A stretch of 64,000 nucleotides of DNA from the NCBI GenBank assembly GCA_002084805.1, contig NBMC01000015.1, forward strand, positions 1 to 64,000, written 5' to 3'. The notes beneath the pieces are model-generated. The model worked only from the letters and a program-made list of their open reading frames with translations, did no database searches and was not told the origin of the DNA. Source of the stretch: Spirochaetaceae bacterium 4572_59 (lineage in GTDB: Bacteria; Spirochaetota; Spirochaetia; DSM-2461). The position numbers were made by a program, and so were the translations under genes. Position 1 is the stretch's first letter, and the number at the start of each line of letters is the position of its first letter. Positions 35,477 through 42,673 of this stretch are shown here, piece by piece.

Positions 35477-35513
35477 CTTTTCAATGCCAAACATCGTGTT
35501 TGGCATTGAAAAG
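35477..35513. repeat. Perfect 17-bp hairpin repeat
   Basis: CTTTTCAATGCCAAACA (35477-35493), three-base loop TCG, and its exact complement (35497-35513). Lies between the two tRNA-like fragments and is followed by a second hairpin GCCGCC...GGCGGC (about 35513-35536). Confidence 0.8.
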
Positions 35514-35568
35514 CCGCCTCCGTCTGCTGGCGGCGGACATCCTGCCCGCCTTCCGCTTCGCGCGCAGA

Positions 35569-35593
35569 CTCCGGAGTTCAAGTCCCTCTTTCT
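35569..35593 (+). repeat. tRNA T-arm-like fragment, copy 2 of a direct repeat
   Basis: Reads CTCCGGAGTTCAAGTCCC and ends TCTTTCT; one mismatch to copy 1, 164 bases away. The intervening 139 bases hold the two hairpins and no gene. Confidence 0.65.
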
Positions 35594-35602
35594 TGCATTT
35601 AT

Positions 35603-35640
35603 AAATAAAAAAGGACAACCGAAGTTGTCCTTTTTTATTT
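35603..35640 (-). terminator. Terminator of the tRNA transcript
   Basis: Perfect GGACAAC-CGAA-GTTGTCC core (35613-35630), extended by complementary A/T tracts on both sides. On the minus strand the stem is directly followed by a T-rich run, three bases beyond the tRNA. Confidence 0.9.
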
Positions 35641-35641
35641 A

Positions 35642-35714
35642 TAGTGGCGAAGGGACTTGAACCCCTGACCGACCGGATATGAGCCGATTGCTCTACCAAC
35701 TGAGCTACGCCACC
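35642..35714 (-). tRNA. tRNA-Met (CAT)
   Basis: Complete cloverleaf on the minus strand: acceptor GGTGGCG/CGCCACT (terminal G-U), D stem GCTC/GAGC, anticodon stem ATCGG/CCGGT with loop CTCATAT (anticodon CAT), T stem AGGGG-type with loop TTCAAGT. Discriminator A; no encoded CCA. Elongator Met is favoured by the body sequence; a modified-CAT tRNA-Ile2 cannot be excluded from sequence alone. Confidence 0.9.
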
Positions 35715-35805
35715 GTGCGTTGCTTGGCTAATATATCTTAAACCATTAAAAAGTGTCAACAGGATTTCAAATATTTTTTCTTTTTCACAAAACCCTGCCA
35801 AAGAG

Positions 35806-38772
35806 TCAGATGAAATTCATCTCCTGCGCCTTCTTTACAATTTCGTTATTCCAGAAGTTCTTCCTGAAATAACTGTGCTTCATCTGCTGATTGTCAAACC
35901 TTCCCGCCCGGGTCTGCAAAAGCTTAAAAGAGTGGGACAGAAAGATCATATAATTTTCATCCTTAATTGTTTCATCTTCCTGCATCAGATCCTGAGCATA
36001 AAAGAAGAAATAATAGCCGAATGGCTGCTGATTGTAGGCCGCATCCATCCGGCACAGAGGTTTAAGCCCCTCAAGAGCCTCCTGTTTTCTGCCGCTCTTT
36101 CCTAAAAGGAAAAAGTAGAAACCCAATGCCTGATCAAACAGAACATCCTCATAAAAGTTGTTATCCGACAGATGTCCTTCTATAAGACGGTATCCATCCT
36201 CCCAGCAGTTCATCTCATGAATGAACTCCCGGCTCTTATCATAGTTCGCAATGGCTCCTTTTAAGACCTCAGCGCCTTTCACGGGATCCCCGCCAACATA
36301 GAGGGCCTCAGCCTTAAAGTAGGCTGTTTCGAGGGATTCAGGCTGTTTATTGAGCATATTCAGGGCAAGTTTTTCGCTATGACCGAAACACAGGGCTCTG
36401 GCCATCCAGGCGGAAATTACTTTCATCTGAACCCGCATATTATAGCTTTTACCCAATCCTCTGGCTTTTTTCAGAATTTTAAAGGATTCTGAGTAACGAC
36501 CCAGTTCAAAAAAGATACGTCCTTTGAGAAAAAGCAGGAATATCTGGGTTTCCCTGTTACGTTCCTTTTCAACAAGGACGATTTGAGTTTCCAGAAGACG
36601 GAGGGCCATAGACAGGTTTCCAAACAGGTAGGACGCCAAAACCATAAAACGACCGCCGAAAAGGCTTGAGATCCGGTCTTCGAGCTGCTCACCTATTCTC
36701 ATAGCAATTTCAAAGTAATCCACAGAGGCCTGCATTTTCCTCTGAGCGAGAAGCATCAGGGCTAGAGCTATGTTCGTTTTGGTCTCACCGGAGTGATCAC
36801 TATTTTTCTGAAAAGCAAAGAGACTTTTCTTCACCATGTTCATAGCCGCCTCAGAATCTCCGTTAACAGCATGATAGTGGGCCTGTTGCAGAAGAAACTC
36901 CTCTGAATACAGTCCCGTTGATTCCATAAGAGAAAGGTAACCCGAGTTCTGCCTGGCAATCAGTTCTTTCCTGTTCCGTTTCAGGAGAGTACTGCGCAGT
37001 CTTCCCGCAAAGAGGATGTTGTGCAGTCCTTCCTGCTGTCCCGTACTCAACTTTCTGTCGGGAAACAGGGATGAGTTCAGCAGAGCTTCCGCAAGGCTGA
37101 TCTGTCTAAGATCTAACAGGTGATTGATAATTCTGTTCAGAACAGCCTGACCAAAATCAATATCTCCCGCAAGGTTGAGATAATAAAAAAGGCCGCTCAA
37201 GGAGTGGATGCCCTCTTCTTCGTACTGTCTTTCCAAAAAGCGAGAAAACTCATTGTTCAATTCTATTTTTTCCAAATCCTGAAACTGATTCAAGAATTCC
37301 AGAGTAGCGGGACGACCGTTCAACCCCCAACTGCCCGAAAAGAAACGAAGAAATGACAAATTTTCCAACCTTTTAAGACGCTCTTCAATCTCGGGAACAG
37401 GAATATTCCTGGTTTCAAAATAAGCAAGTATGATCTTTCTGGTGATAAAATACCGACCATTCAGACAGAGATATAAAATTTCCAGAGAAACAAGATCCTG
37501 ATTCTGCAGAAAGACCCATTCAGGAGAATCGGCTCCAAAGGAAAGACGTTTCTCACTGATATTCCAGAAATGAAAAAACAGTGAAGATAGTGAGTGACCA
37601 CAGTGATTGTAAACCTTCTTTATTTCATCCTTTGTTATGGACAGCTCAGAAAAGGCTTCATGAACTTTCTGACAAGCCATTTCTCCTTTAGCCTGACGGA
37701 TCAGCATGGATTTCATCTTCTCATTTTCAAAGAGTTCAGGAGGCTTCTCCTCTTTACTTAAAAGAAGGAATTTCTGTCCGGGATGATTCTCTATAAAGAT
37801 AAGGAAAATATCCCTGACTAAAATAAGAGATTCCGGTGAAAAAAGTTCAGGCTCTCTCAGTATAAGAACAGGAGGAGTCGGATAGGTATCAAGTTTACGC
37901 AGACAAGCTGACCAGTAAAGGCTGAGAGCTTTGGAAAATTCCTGAAAAAACTGGTCGCTGCATTGCAGATACCAGTCGCTATGGCAGACTTTCTGAAGAA
38001 AAGGTCCATCCAGGGTCCAGGAGCTTCTGTCCTCAGAAGATAAGTACTGCCCTACCTGTCCAAGAAACGCATCATTGATAAAAGTAAGCAGGGGAATCAG
38101 AGGATCCCAGGATTCAGAAGCGGGTTCAATGGTAAGATACTGCTCCATCAATGCTCTGTCGTCTTCAAGAACATCTTTTAGTATCAACAGAGCCTCATCA
38201 GGATCCTGAGATCTGATAAAAAGTCCGTTCGGCTCGTTATCCCTGTAGAGCCATTCATTCAGCTCATTTTTTATGGAAGGGACCAGTTCGGGCCGGAGGA
38301 GAAAGTTTCTATACAGATCTTCCACAAAAAGCATTTTCTCCGACTTGATTTGAATAGGAACAAGAGTTTCCCCTTTCTCTTCATCGGATCTTTCGATAAA
38401 TGCACTGTAGCGGCTAACTGCGCTACCTTCCAGCCAGATATTGTTTTCTTCTTCTGCCAGAAGAGAAAGATTATGAAAATGAATGCTCCGATCTTCGTTA
38501 TCGTGATCGGCAGAAAGGATAATGGTATAGCCGAACAGATGTTCTTCATTTTCATCAAGAAAAGCCTTCATACGAACAGCACAATCCAAGACATTTAAAG
38601 CTGTTTCTTTGTAGAGGGCGGCAAACTGAAAGATGTCCTCTTCCCCGCTAAAGCGGGACCCTCCTGCTTCATTGAGGAGAGATTCAATCCTGAACAAAAT
38701 CTCTTTCATCCGGTCTGAGTATAGATCGAAAAGCTGTTTTTTATTATCCAGTTTAAAAAAGATGTAAAACAT
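35806..38772 (-). CDS. Large TPR protein with degenerate N-terminal signalling domain
   Basis: A 988-residue protein is encoded. The first about 140 residues resemble a worn class III cyclase-like fold (SRFSGEEDIFQFAALYKETALNVLDCAVRMKAFLDENE...YTIILSADHD), without the metal Asp pair in clear form. Residues about 160-480 look like a STAND/AAA-like region, but I see no Walker A or B. The C-terminal half (about 500-960) is a run of helical repeats with TPR-type residues (LALMLLAQRKMQASVDYFEIAMRIGEQL; LLFLKGRIFFELGRYSESFKILKKA). The arrangement cyclase-STAND-TPR is known in regulators, but the catalytic residues appear lost. Weak SD (AGGTTATAT). Divergent from the HATPase cluster with a 47-base gap. 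Confidence 0.65.
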   Translation of the reverse strand: MFYIFFKLDNKKQLFDLYSDRMKEILFRIESLLNEAGGSRFSGEEDIFQFAALYKETALNVLDCAVRMKAFLDENEEHLFGYTIILSADHDNEDRSIHFHNLSLLAEEENNIWLEGSAVSRYSAFIERSDEEKGETLVPIQIKSEKMLFVEDLYRNFLLRPELVPSIKNELNEWLYRDNEPNGLFIRSQDPDEALLILKDVLEDDRALMEQYLTIEPASESWDPLIPLLTFINDAFLGQVGQYLSSEDRSSWTLDGPFLQKVCHSDWYLQCSDQFFQEFSKALSLYWSACLRKLDTYPTPPVLILREPELFSPESLILVRDIFLIFIENHPGQKFLLLSKEEKPPELFENEKMKSMLIRQAKGEMACQKVHEAFSELSITKDEIKKVYNHCGHSLSSLFFHFWNISEKRLSFGADSPEWVFLQNQDLVSLEILYLCLNGRYFITRKIILAYFETRNIPVPEIEERLKRLENLSFLRFFSGSWGLNGRPATLEFLNQFQDLEKIELNNEFSRFLERQYEEEGIHSLSGLFYYLNLAGDIDFGQAVLNRIINHLLDLRQISLAEALLNSSLFPDRKLSTGQQEGLHNILFAGRLRSTLLKRNRKELIARQNSGYLSLMESTGLYSEEFLLQQAHYHAVNGDSEAAMNMVKKSLFAFQKNSDHSGETKTNIALALMLLAQRKMQASVDYFEIAMRIGEQLEDRISSLFGGRFMVLASYLFGNLSMALRLLETQIVLVEKERNRETQIFLLFLKGRIFFELGRYSESFKILKKARGLGKSYNMRVQMKVISAWMARALCFGHSEKLALNMLNKQPESLETAYFKAEALYVGGDPVKGAEVLKGAIANYDKSREFIHEMNCWEDGYRLIEGHLSDNNFYEDVLFDQALGFYFFLLGKSGRKQEALEGLKPLCRMDAAYNQQPFGYYFFFYAQDLMQEDETIKDENYMIFLSHSFKLLQTRAGRFDNQQMKHSYFRKNFWNNEIVKKAQEMNFI

Positions 38773-38808
38773 ATATAACCTACTGGTAATTAATTAGTTG
38801 TTCTATTA

Positions 38809-38814
38809 TATAAT
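38809..38814 (+). promoter_or_regulatory. -10 element six bases before the HATPase start
   Basis: Perfect TATAAT with five bases (AAACC) between it and the ATG at 38820, so the transcript would begin at or next to the start codon (leaderless). No SD is present. No convincing -35. Confidence 0.55.
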
Positions 38815-38819
38815 AAACC

Positions 38820-39347
38820 ATGGGATATATTAAATATAAAGAAAAAAAATATAACTTAGTAAGCATAAAGCTTTCAAAAAGCAGTGATTTTAATGCCCTA
38901 TTAAAGGAATTCCATACTTTATTCTTCTCTGGTCTTGATAAAAAGGTGGAACATATCCGATATGCAATCCTTGAATTGGTCAACAATTCGATCAGAGCTC
39001 ATAAGGAATTGGATAGAAATGATCCCATTACAATCAGTTTTTCCATGAACGATAATTTTCTTACCATTCTGATTAAAGATGCAGGGGGAGGATTTAATAC
39101 CTCTGATCTTCCCTACGATATCAATCAGGATGTCAGCGATATTGATATGAATAACTCTTCCTTTCAGGATTATAGGGAAAAACACAGCTACAAACGTTTT
39201 GGAATGGGATTACTCCTTACAAAAAAAACCTTTGATTCTTTTAAAATCACATTCTATGGAAATGACGGCAAAGAATGTCCCTGGGAACAGGGTGTTAGCA
39301 GAGGAACGATTATCGAGATGAGGAGCCGAATAGAAAATGAACAATGA
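38820..39347 (+). CDS. HATPase-fold ATP-binding protein (RsbW/anti-sigma kinase-like)
   Basis: The protein has 175 residues. GHKL blocks: N-box EHIRYAILELVNNSIRAH (Asn-Asn in place of the usual NAxxH), G1 IKDAGGGFN and G2 KRFGMGLLLTKK. No dimerisation/His-phosphotransfer domain, so it is a stand-alone ATPase of the serine-kinase/anti-sigma type that would phosphorylate a STAS protein. First gene of a cluster containing PilZ, STAS and a second HATPase. Possibly leaderless. Confidence 0.8.
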   Translation: MGYIKYKEKKYNLVSIKLSKSSDFNALLKEFHTLFFSGLDKKVEHIRYAILELVNNSIRAHKELDRNDPITISFSMNDNFLTILIKDAGGGFNTSDLPYDINQDVSDIDMNNSSFQDYREKHSYKRFGMGLLLTKKTFDSFKITFYGNDGKECPWEQGVSRGTIIEMRSRIENEQ

Positions 39348-39660
39348 TAGAATTAATAATAGATACAGCAGCTATGCCAAGATACTGATGGATGGCCTTC
39401 CCGGATATATGAGAGATATCAGTTCGGATGGATTCAAATATGTCACAATCCTCCCTATGACCGTTCTAAAGGGTGATGTAAAACAGATCACAATAATACC
39501 CCAGGATACATCTTTCGACAGTTTTCAATTAAGTGGAGAAATTCGCTGGATAAAGGAAGAAAGTGAAGGCTTTCAGGTTTGCGGTATAAGAATTACAGAA
39601 TTTAAATCAGACCAATACAAGAACAGCTATAAAGAACTGCAAAATCGGTTTTCATCATGA
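39337..39660 (+). CDS. PilZ-like protein lacking the first c-di-GMP arginine motif
   Basis: A 107-residue, single-domain protein. The second PilZ motif is present (RDISSDGFKYVTILP, the D/NxSxxG), followed by the beta-barrel 'SGEIRWIKEESEGFQVCGIRITEF'. The upstream RxxxR, which binds the phosphates of c-di-GMP, is missing: the region reads NRYSSYAKI. Overlaps the first HATPase by 11 bases. It may bind c-di-GMP weakly, or have become a protein-interaction domain in this partner-switching cluster. Confidence 0.65.
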   Translation: MNNDRINNRYSSYAKILMDGLPGYMRDISSDGFKYVTILPMTVLKGDVKQITIIPQDTSFDSFQLSGEIRWIKEESEGFQVCGIRITEFKSDQYKNSYKELQNRFSS

Positions 39661-39674
39661 TTTAAGATTATTTC

Positions 39675-39704
39675 TTGACGGGACCTCTAGCGTAACGGTA
39701 CAAT
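39675..39704 (+). promoter_or_regulatory. Promoter upstream of the STAS gene
   Basis: TTGACG (39675-39680), 18-base spacer, TACAAT (39699-39704), about 28 bases before the STAS start. This suggests that STAS and the second HATPase can be transcribed separately from the upstream pair. Confidence 0.6.
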
Positions 39705-39732
39705 ATACAACGAATTATTGAGGAGCTGCTGT

Positions 39733-40074
39733 TTGGAACTGAAAGTCAGAAAAAGTGGAAATATATATATCATCGATATTGAAGGAGAAATGGACCTTTA
39801 CAGTGCCTTCAAATTGAAAGAACTGATCGGAAAGATGCTCGAAAAGAATATCTCTCTATATATCATCAATATGGAAAAAGTTGAGTATATAGATTCCAGT
39901 GGCATCGGAGCCCTGATTTATGTCAGTTCTGCTCTGAAAAAAAAGAATGCCAGACTTATTATCAGCAATGTTCACGGATCTGTAAAAAAAGTTATTGAAC
40001 TGACCAAACTGACCGGCTATTTCCCCATGGAAGAAACTCTGAGAGACGGCATCCTGAAACTACAAAAAGGTTAA
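39733..40074 (+). CDS. STAS-domain anti-anti-sigma factor
   Basis: A 113-residue protein of the SpoIIAA/RsbV type. The phosphorylation site is intact (VEYIDSSGIGALIYV, with Ser in DSSG). An N-terminal strand pair (VRKSGNIYIIDIEGEMDLYSAFKLKELI) completes the fold. Start is TTG at 39733 with AGGAG seven bases upstream; a further upstream TTG at 39718 has no SD. Would switch between the two flanking HATPases and a hidden partner such as a sigma factor or response regulator. Confidence 0.88.
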   Translation: MELKVRKSGNIYIIDIEGEMDLYSAFKLKELIGKMLEKNISLYIINMEKVEYIDSSGIGALIYVSSALKKKNARLIISNVHGSVKKVIELTKLTGYFPMEETLRDGILKLQKG

Positions 40075-40078
40075 GCAT

Positions 40079-40624
40079 ATGAGCAATACAAGGATTCAAA
40101 TAGAAAACAATCACAATCTTATGAATAAGGATGGTCTTTTTTACAAGGAGTTCCCCAGTGATTATCGACAAATACGTTATTTTACCCTGTTGATCGTACA
40201 AAAAGCCCCCCCCGAAATCCGAGAAATAAACCTTCTGGAACAGCAGGTAAGTGAATTGATTAAAAACGCTGTTAAACATGGGAATAAACAGGATCAGGAT
40301 AAACTGGTAAAAGTCTGGTATAGCTTTACTGAAGAAGAAGCCCGGGTGATCATTGAAGATGAAGGGAACGGATTCAAAGCCATCAGAGACTGGAATGACT
40401 TCAATTCAAAGCGAAATGCCTGCCTTTCCGACCAGAACTATGAAAAATTGGCGGACTTTGTCTCTTTCAGAACCGACACTAGCGATGATAATGATGGTGG
40501 GAACGCAATGTTTGCCGCATTGGAATACTGGAATAAAGGTGTCGTTTTTACAGAAAAAGCCAACTGTGTCGCTGTAGGAAAAACTTTCCGTAGAAAAGAC
40601 GCGGGCATCCCCATGCACCATTGA
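40079..40624 (+). CDS. Second HATPase-fold protein (anti-sigma/serine kinase-like)
   Basis: The product has 181 residues. N-box INLLEQQVSELIKNAVKHGNK, G1 VIIEDEGNGFKAI, and a divergent G2 region (SDDNDGGNAMFAALEYWNKGV). It is four bases after STAS, the usual place for its kinase partner. Its active-site blocks are better conserved than in the first HATPase. Abuts the convergent lipoprotein gene. Confidence 0.8.
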   Translation: MSNTRIQIENNHNLMNKDGLFYKEFPSDYRQIRYFTLLIVQKAPPEIREINLLEQQVSELIKNAVKHGNKQDQDKLVKVWYSFTEEEARVIIEDEGNGFKAIRDWNDFNSKRNACLSDQNYEKLADFVSFRTDTSDDNDGGNAMFAALEYWNKGVVFTEKANCVAVGKTFRRKDAGIPMHH

Positions 40625-41284
40625 TCAATCAGCCGAGACGTTACCAGGCCAATCATCAAGAGGCAGCTCCCAGTCTTCCAAATACCAGAGTCCCTGATCG
40701 TTTACCAAATACAGGACAGCTGTAATGGATCCTGTTTCAGAAAAAAGACGAATCCGGGTATGAGCCCTGGTTGCGGAGATCTGAAAGGAACCGGCTTGAA
40801 AAGATAGGATCTCGCTGCTATAAGACAGAAACTGCTCCAATTCATCCTGAAAGGGAGTATTCCTCTCAAGCCACAGAAACTGTTCGTCTAGGATGCCTAG
40901 TGAATAAGAATTAAAAAAGTTCATAATAAGATTTGCCAGGTCCCTTTCGGTCTGATCGGCGGAATATAAATCCATAAAAGGACCACAGTAATCACCATCG
41001 GGCAATATACGGCTTTGAGGAAGAATCTGTTGCAGAGCAACAGGACCTGAAAACTGAATATCCATGGAAGTTTCGGATTCTTCCTTTTCAACTTCCGGCT
41101 CCTCAGTCTCATTTATCTGAGAACCACCCCGATTCATTGAAATTTTTTGAACAGGCTCAGTTTTTCCGGAACCCGGGGTATTTTCCGGAACCTTCTCATT
41201 TTTATTCTGACAAGCCATTGAGAAGAACAAAAGAGATAAAATCAACAGATAAGCAGCATATCTATGGGTAAAAAACTTTTTCAT
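40625..41284 (-). CDS. Lipoprotein of unknown function
   Basis: The predicted protein has 219 residues. Start at the ATG at 41284 with AAAGG upstream; a longer frame reaching 41419 lacks a signal and crosses the divergent promoter. Signal peptide about 1-21 with lipobox SMAC (Cys about 24). A Glu/Ser-rich linker (about 30-75) leads to a soluble domain rich in LQ..., then a compact beta/aromatic region (ITAVLYLVNDQGLWYLEDWELPLDDW). Not recognised; NTF2-like/SnoaL topology is possible but unproved. Confidence 0.6.
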   Translation of the reverse strand: MKKFFTHRYAAYLLILSLLFFSMACQNKNEKVPENTPGSGKTEPVQKISMNRGGSQINETEEPEVEKEESETSMDIQFSGPVALQQILPQSRILPDGDYCGPFMDLYSADQTERDLANLIMNFFNSYSLGILDEQFLWLERNTPFQDELEQFLSYSSEILSFQAGSFQISATRAHTRIRLFSETGSITAVLYLVNDQGLWYLEDWELPLDDWPGNVSAD

Positions 41285-41335
41285 GATTAATAACCTTTTA
41301 TCAGAAATATCCCATACGGTCAAAGGAAATCCTTG

Positions 41336-41341
41336 TATAAT
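41336..41341 (+). promoter_or_regulatory. -10 element six bases before the HD gene
   Basis: TATAAT, then AGTTTC, then the ATG at 41348. Spacing places the transcription start on the start codon, and no SD is visible, indicating a leaderless mRNA. No good -35 was seen at 16-18 bases. Confidence 0.55.
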
Positions 41342-41347
41342 AGTTTC

Positions 41348-42604
41348 ATGAAGCAGCAGATCATTAAACATATAAATGAAGACTATAGATTTCCCGTAAG
41401 GGATCCGCTCTGGAAACATATATACCTGACAGCGGGACTCAGGGAGATGATGAATGATCCGGAATTTCAGAAACTTGGCCGCATCAGGCAGCTGGGTCCG
41501 GCGTCTCTAGTCTATCCCGGGGCGACCCATACAAGACTCAATCACAGCCTGGGAGTCTTTTTCCTGGCCAGGCGTATTCTGAAAACCTTGCTCTATGTGG
41601 ATGATTGTCCCCCTATAACACTGGAGGGAGCCAAAGCCTTTCTTTGCGCGGCTATGCTTCACGATATAGGCCACTTTCCCCATGCACATTCTTTTAAAGA
41701 GCTGCCTCTGAAAGATCATGAAACTCTTTCGGGCGAACTGATCAGAAAATCCAGAATTGCTGATCTTATCAAGGATAAAATTGGAAGCGATCCTGATCTG
41801 ACCGCGGCTATCATTGATTCCTCCATTCCCGATGGTGGAAGCGATGAGCTGATCTTCTTCAGAAATATTCTCTCGGGAGTACTGGATCCAGACAAGCTGG
41901 ATTATCTTAATAGGGACGCCTACTTTTGCGGTGTTCCCTATGGAACGCAGGATATTGATTTTGTCATATCCCAGATCCGGCCAACACAATCGGGTATCGG
42001 TCTAACCTCCAAGGGTGTTACTGCCGTTGAAAACATACTGTTTTCCAAATATCTCATGTATAAGACTGTTTACTGGCATACGGATGTGCGCATCTCCACT
42101 GCCATGGTAAAAAAAGCAGTTTATCTAAGCCTCTCCGGGAATCTCATAGAAGCTGAAGAGCTCTACGGTATGGATGATCAACAGTTTTACAAACGAATGA
42201 CCAGGCTGCCGGAGGAACTGGCATCTTTAATCCGCGAAGCGGAAACTCCCAAAAAGTACAGGATTGTTAATCAGATGGCCTTTGATGAGAGCAATGAACT
42301 CCATAGAAATCTGATGGATCTGGATTTCAGGTACCACACCGAAAAGAACCTGGCCAGAGGACTTCGCAAACAGAATCGTAATATCCTGCCGGAAAATCAT
42401 CTGATTATAGATATCCCCTCACGCATATCTTTTGAGGTGGATCTGCCGATTTTTAATAATGATGGCAGCATTGTTCCCTTTATCCATTCAGGATCCGTTT
42501 TCAGTGAGCCCGTTGTCAGAGGTTTTACAGACGCCCTGCGCTATATAAGGATTATTGTCCCCGAAGAGACAGCTCTTAAATATCCGGAAATATCACTGAC
42601 TTAA
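41348..42604 (+). CDS. HD-domain phosphohydrolase (dNTPase/SAMHD1-like)
   Basis: The polypeptide has 418 residues. HD motifs are in order: YPGATHTRLNHSLGVFFLAR (His), AAMLHDIGHFPHAHSFK (HD pair) and SGVLDPDKLDYLNRDAYF (last Asp). The region GTQDIDFVISQIRP and further helices match the deoxynucleoside-triphosphohydrolase/YdhJ-type branch (COG1078). The start at 41348 is supported by the -10 just upstream, as a leaderless gene. Followed by a strong terminator. Substrate (dNTP or a nucleotide second messenger) is not decidable here. Confidence 0.85.
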   Translation: MKQQIIKHINEDYRFPVRDPLWKHIYLTAGLREMMNDPEFQKLGRIRQLGPASLVYPGATHTRLNHSLGVFFLARRILKTLLYVDDCPPITLEGAKAFLCAAMLHDIGHFPHAHSFKELPLKDHETLSGELIRKSRIADLIKDKIGSDPDLTAAIIDSSIPDGGSDELIFFRNILSGVLDPDKLDYLNRDAYFCGVPYGTQDIDFVISQIRPTQSGIGLTSKGVTAVENILFSKYLMYKTVYWHTDVRISTAMVKKAVYLSLSGNLIEAEELYGMDDQQFYKRMTRLPEELASLIREAETPKKYRIVNQMAFDESNELHRNLMDLDFRYHTEKNLARGLRKQNRNILPENHLIIDIPSRISFEVDLPIFNNDGSIVPFIHSGSVFSEPVVRGFTDALRYIRIIVPEETALKYPEISLT

Positions 42605-42626
42605 TCACATCTGATATCATCAGAAA

Positions 42627-42657
42627 CAGGGATCCTTAAGGGATCCCTGCATTTTTT
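42627..42657 (+). terminator. Terminator of the HD gene
   Basis: 9-bp perfect stem CAGGGATCC (42627-42635) / GGATCCCTG (42641-42649), loop TTAAG, followed by CATTTTTTT. Confidence 0.92.
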
Positions 42658-42673
42658 TATCCGACGGTTTCAT

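Noticed and set aside
35481-35801. Minus-strand open frame across the tRNA gene
   Set aside because: The reading GGVAQLVEQS...SSPFATI is a translated tRNA, a common false gene.
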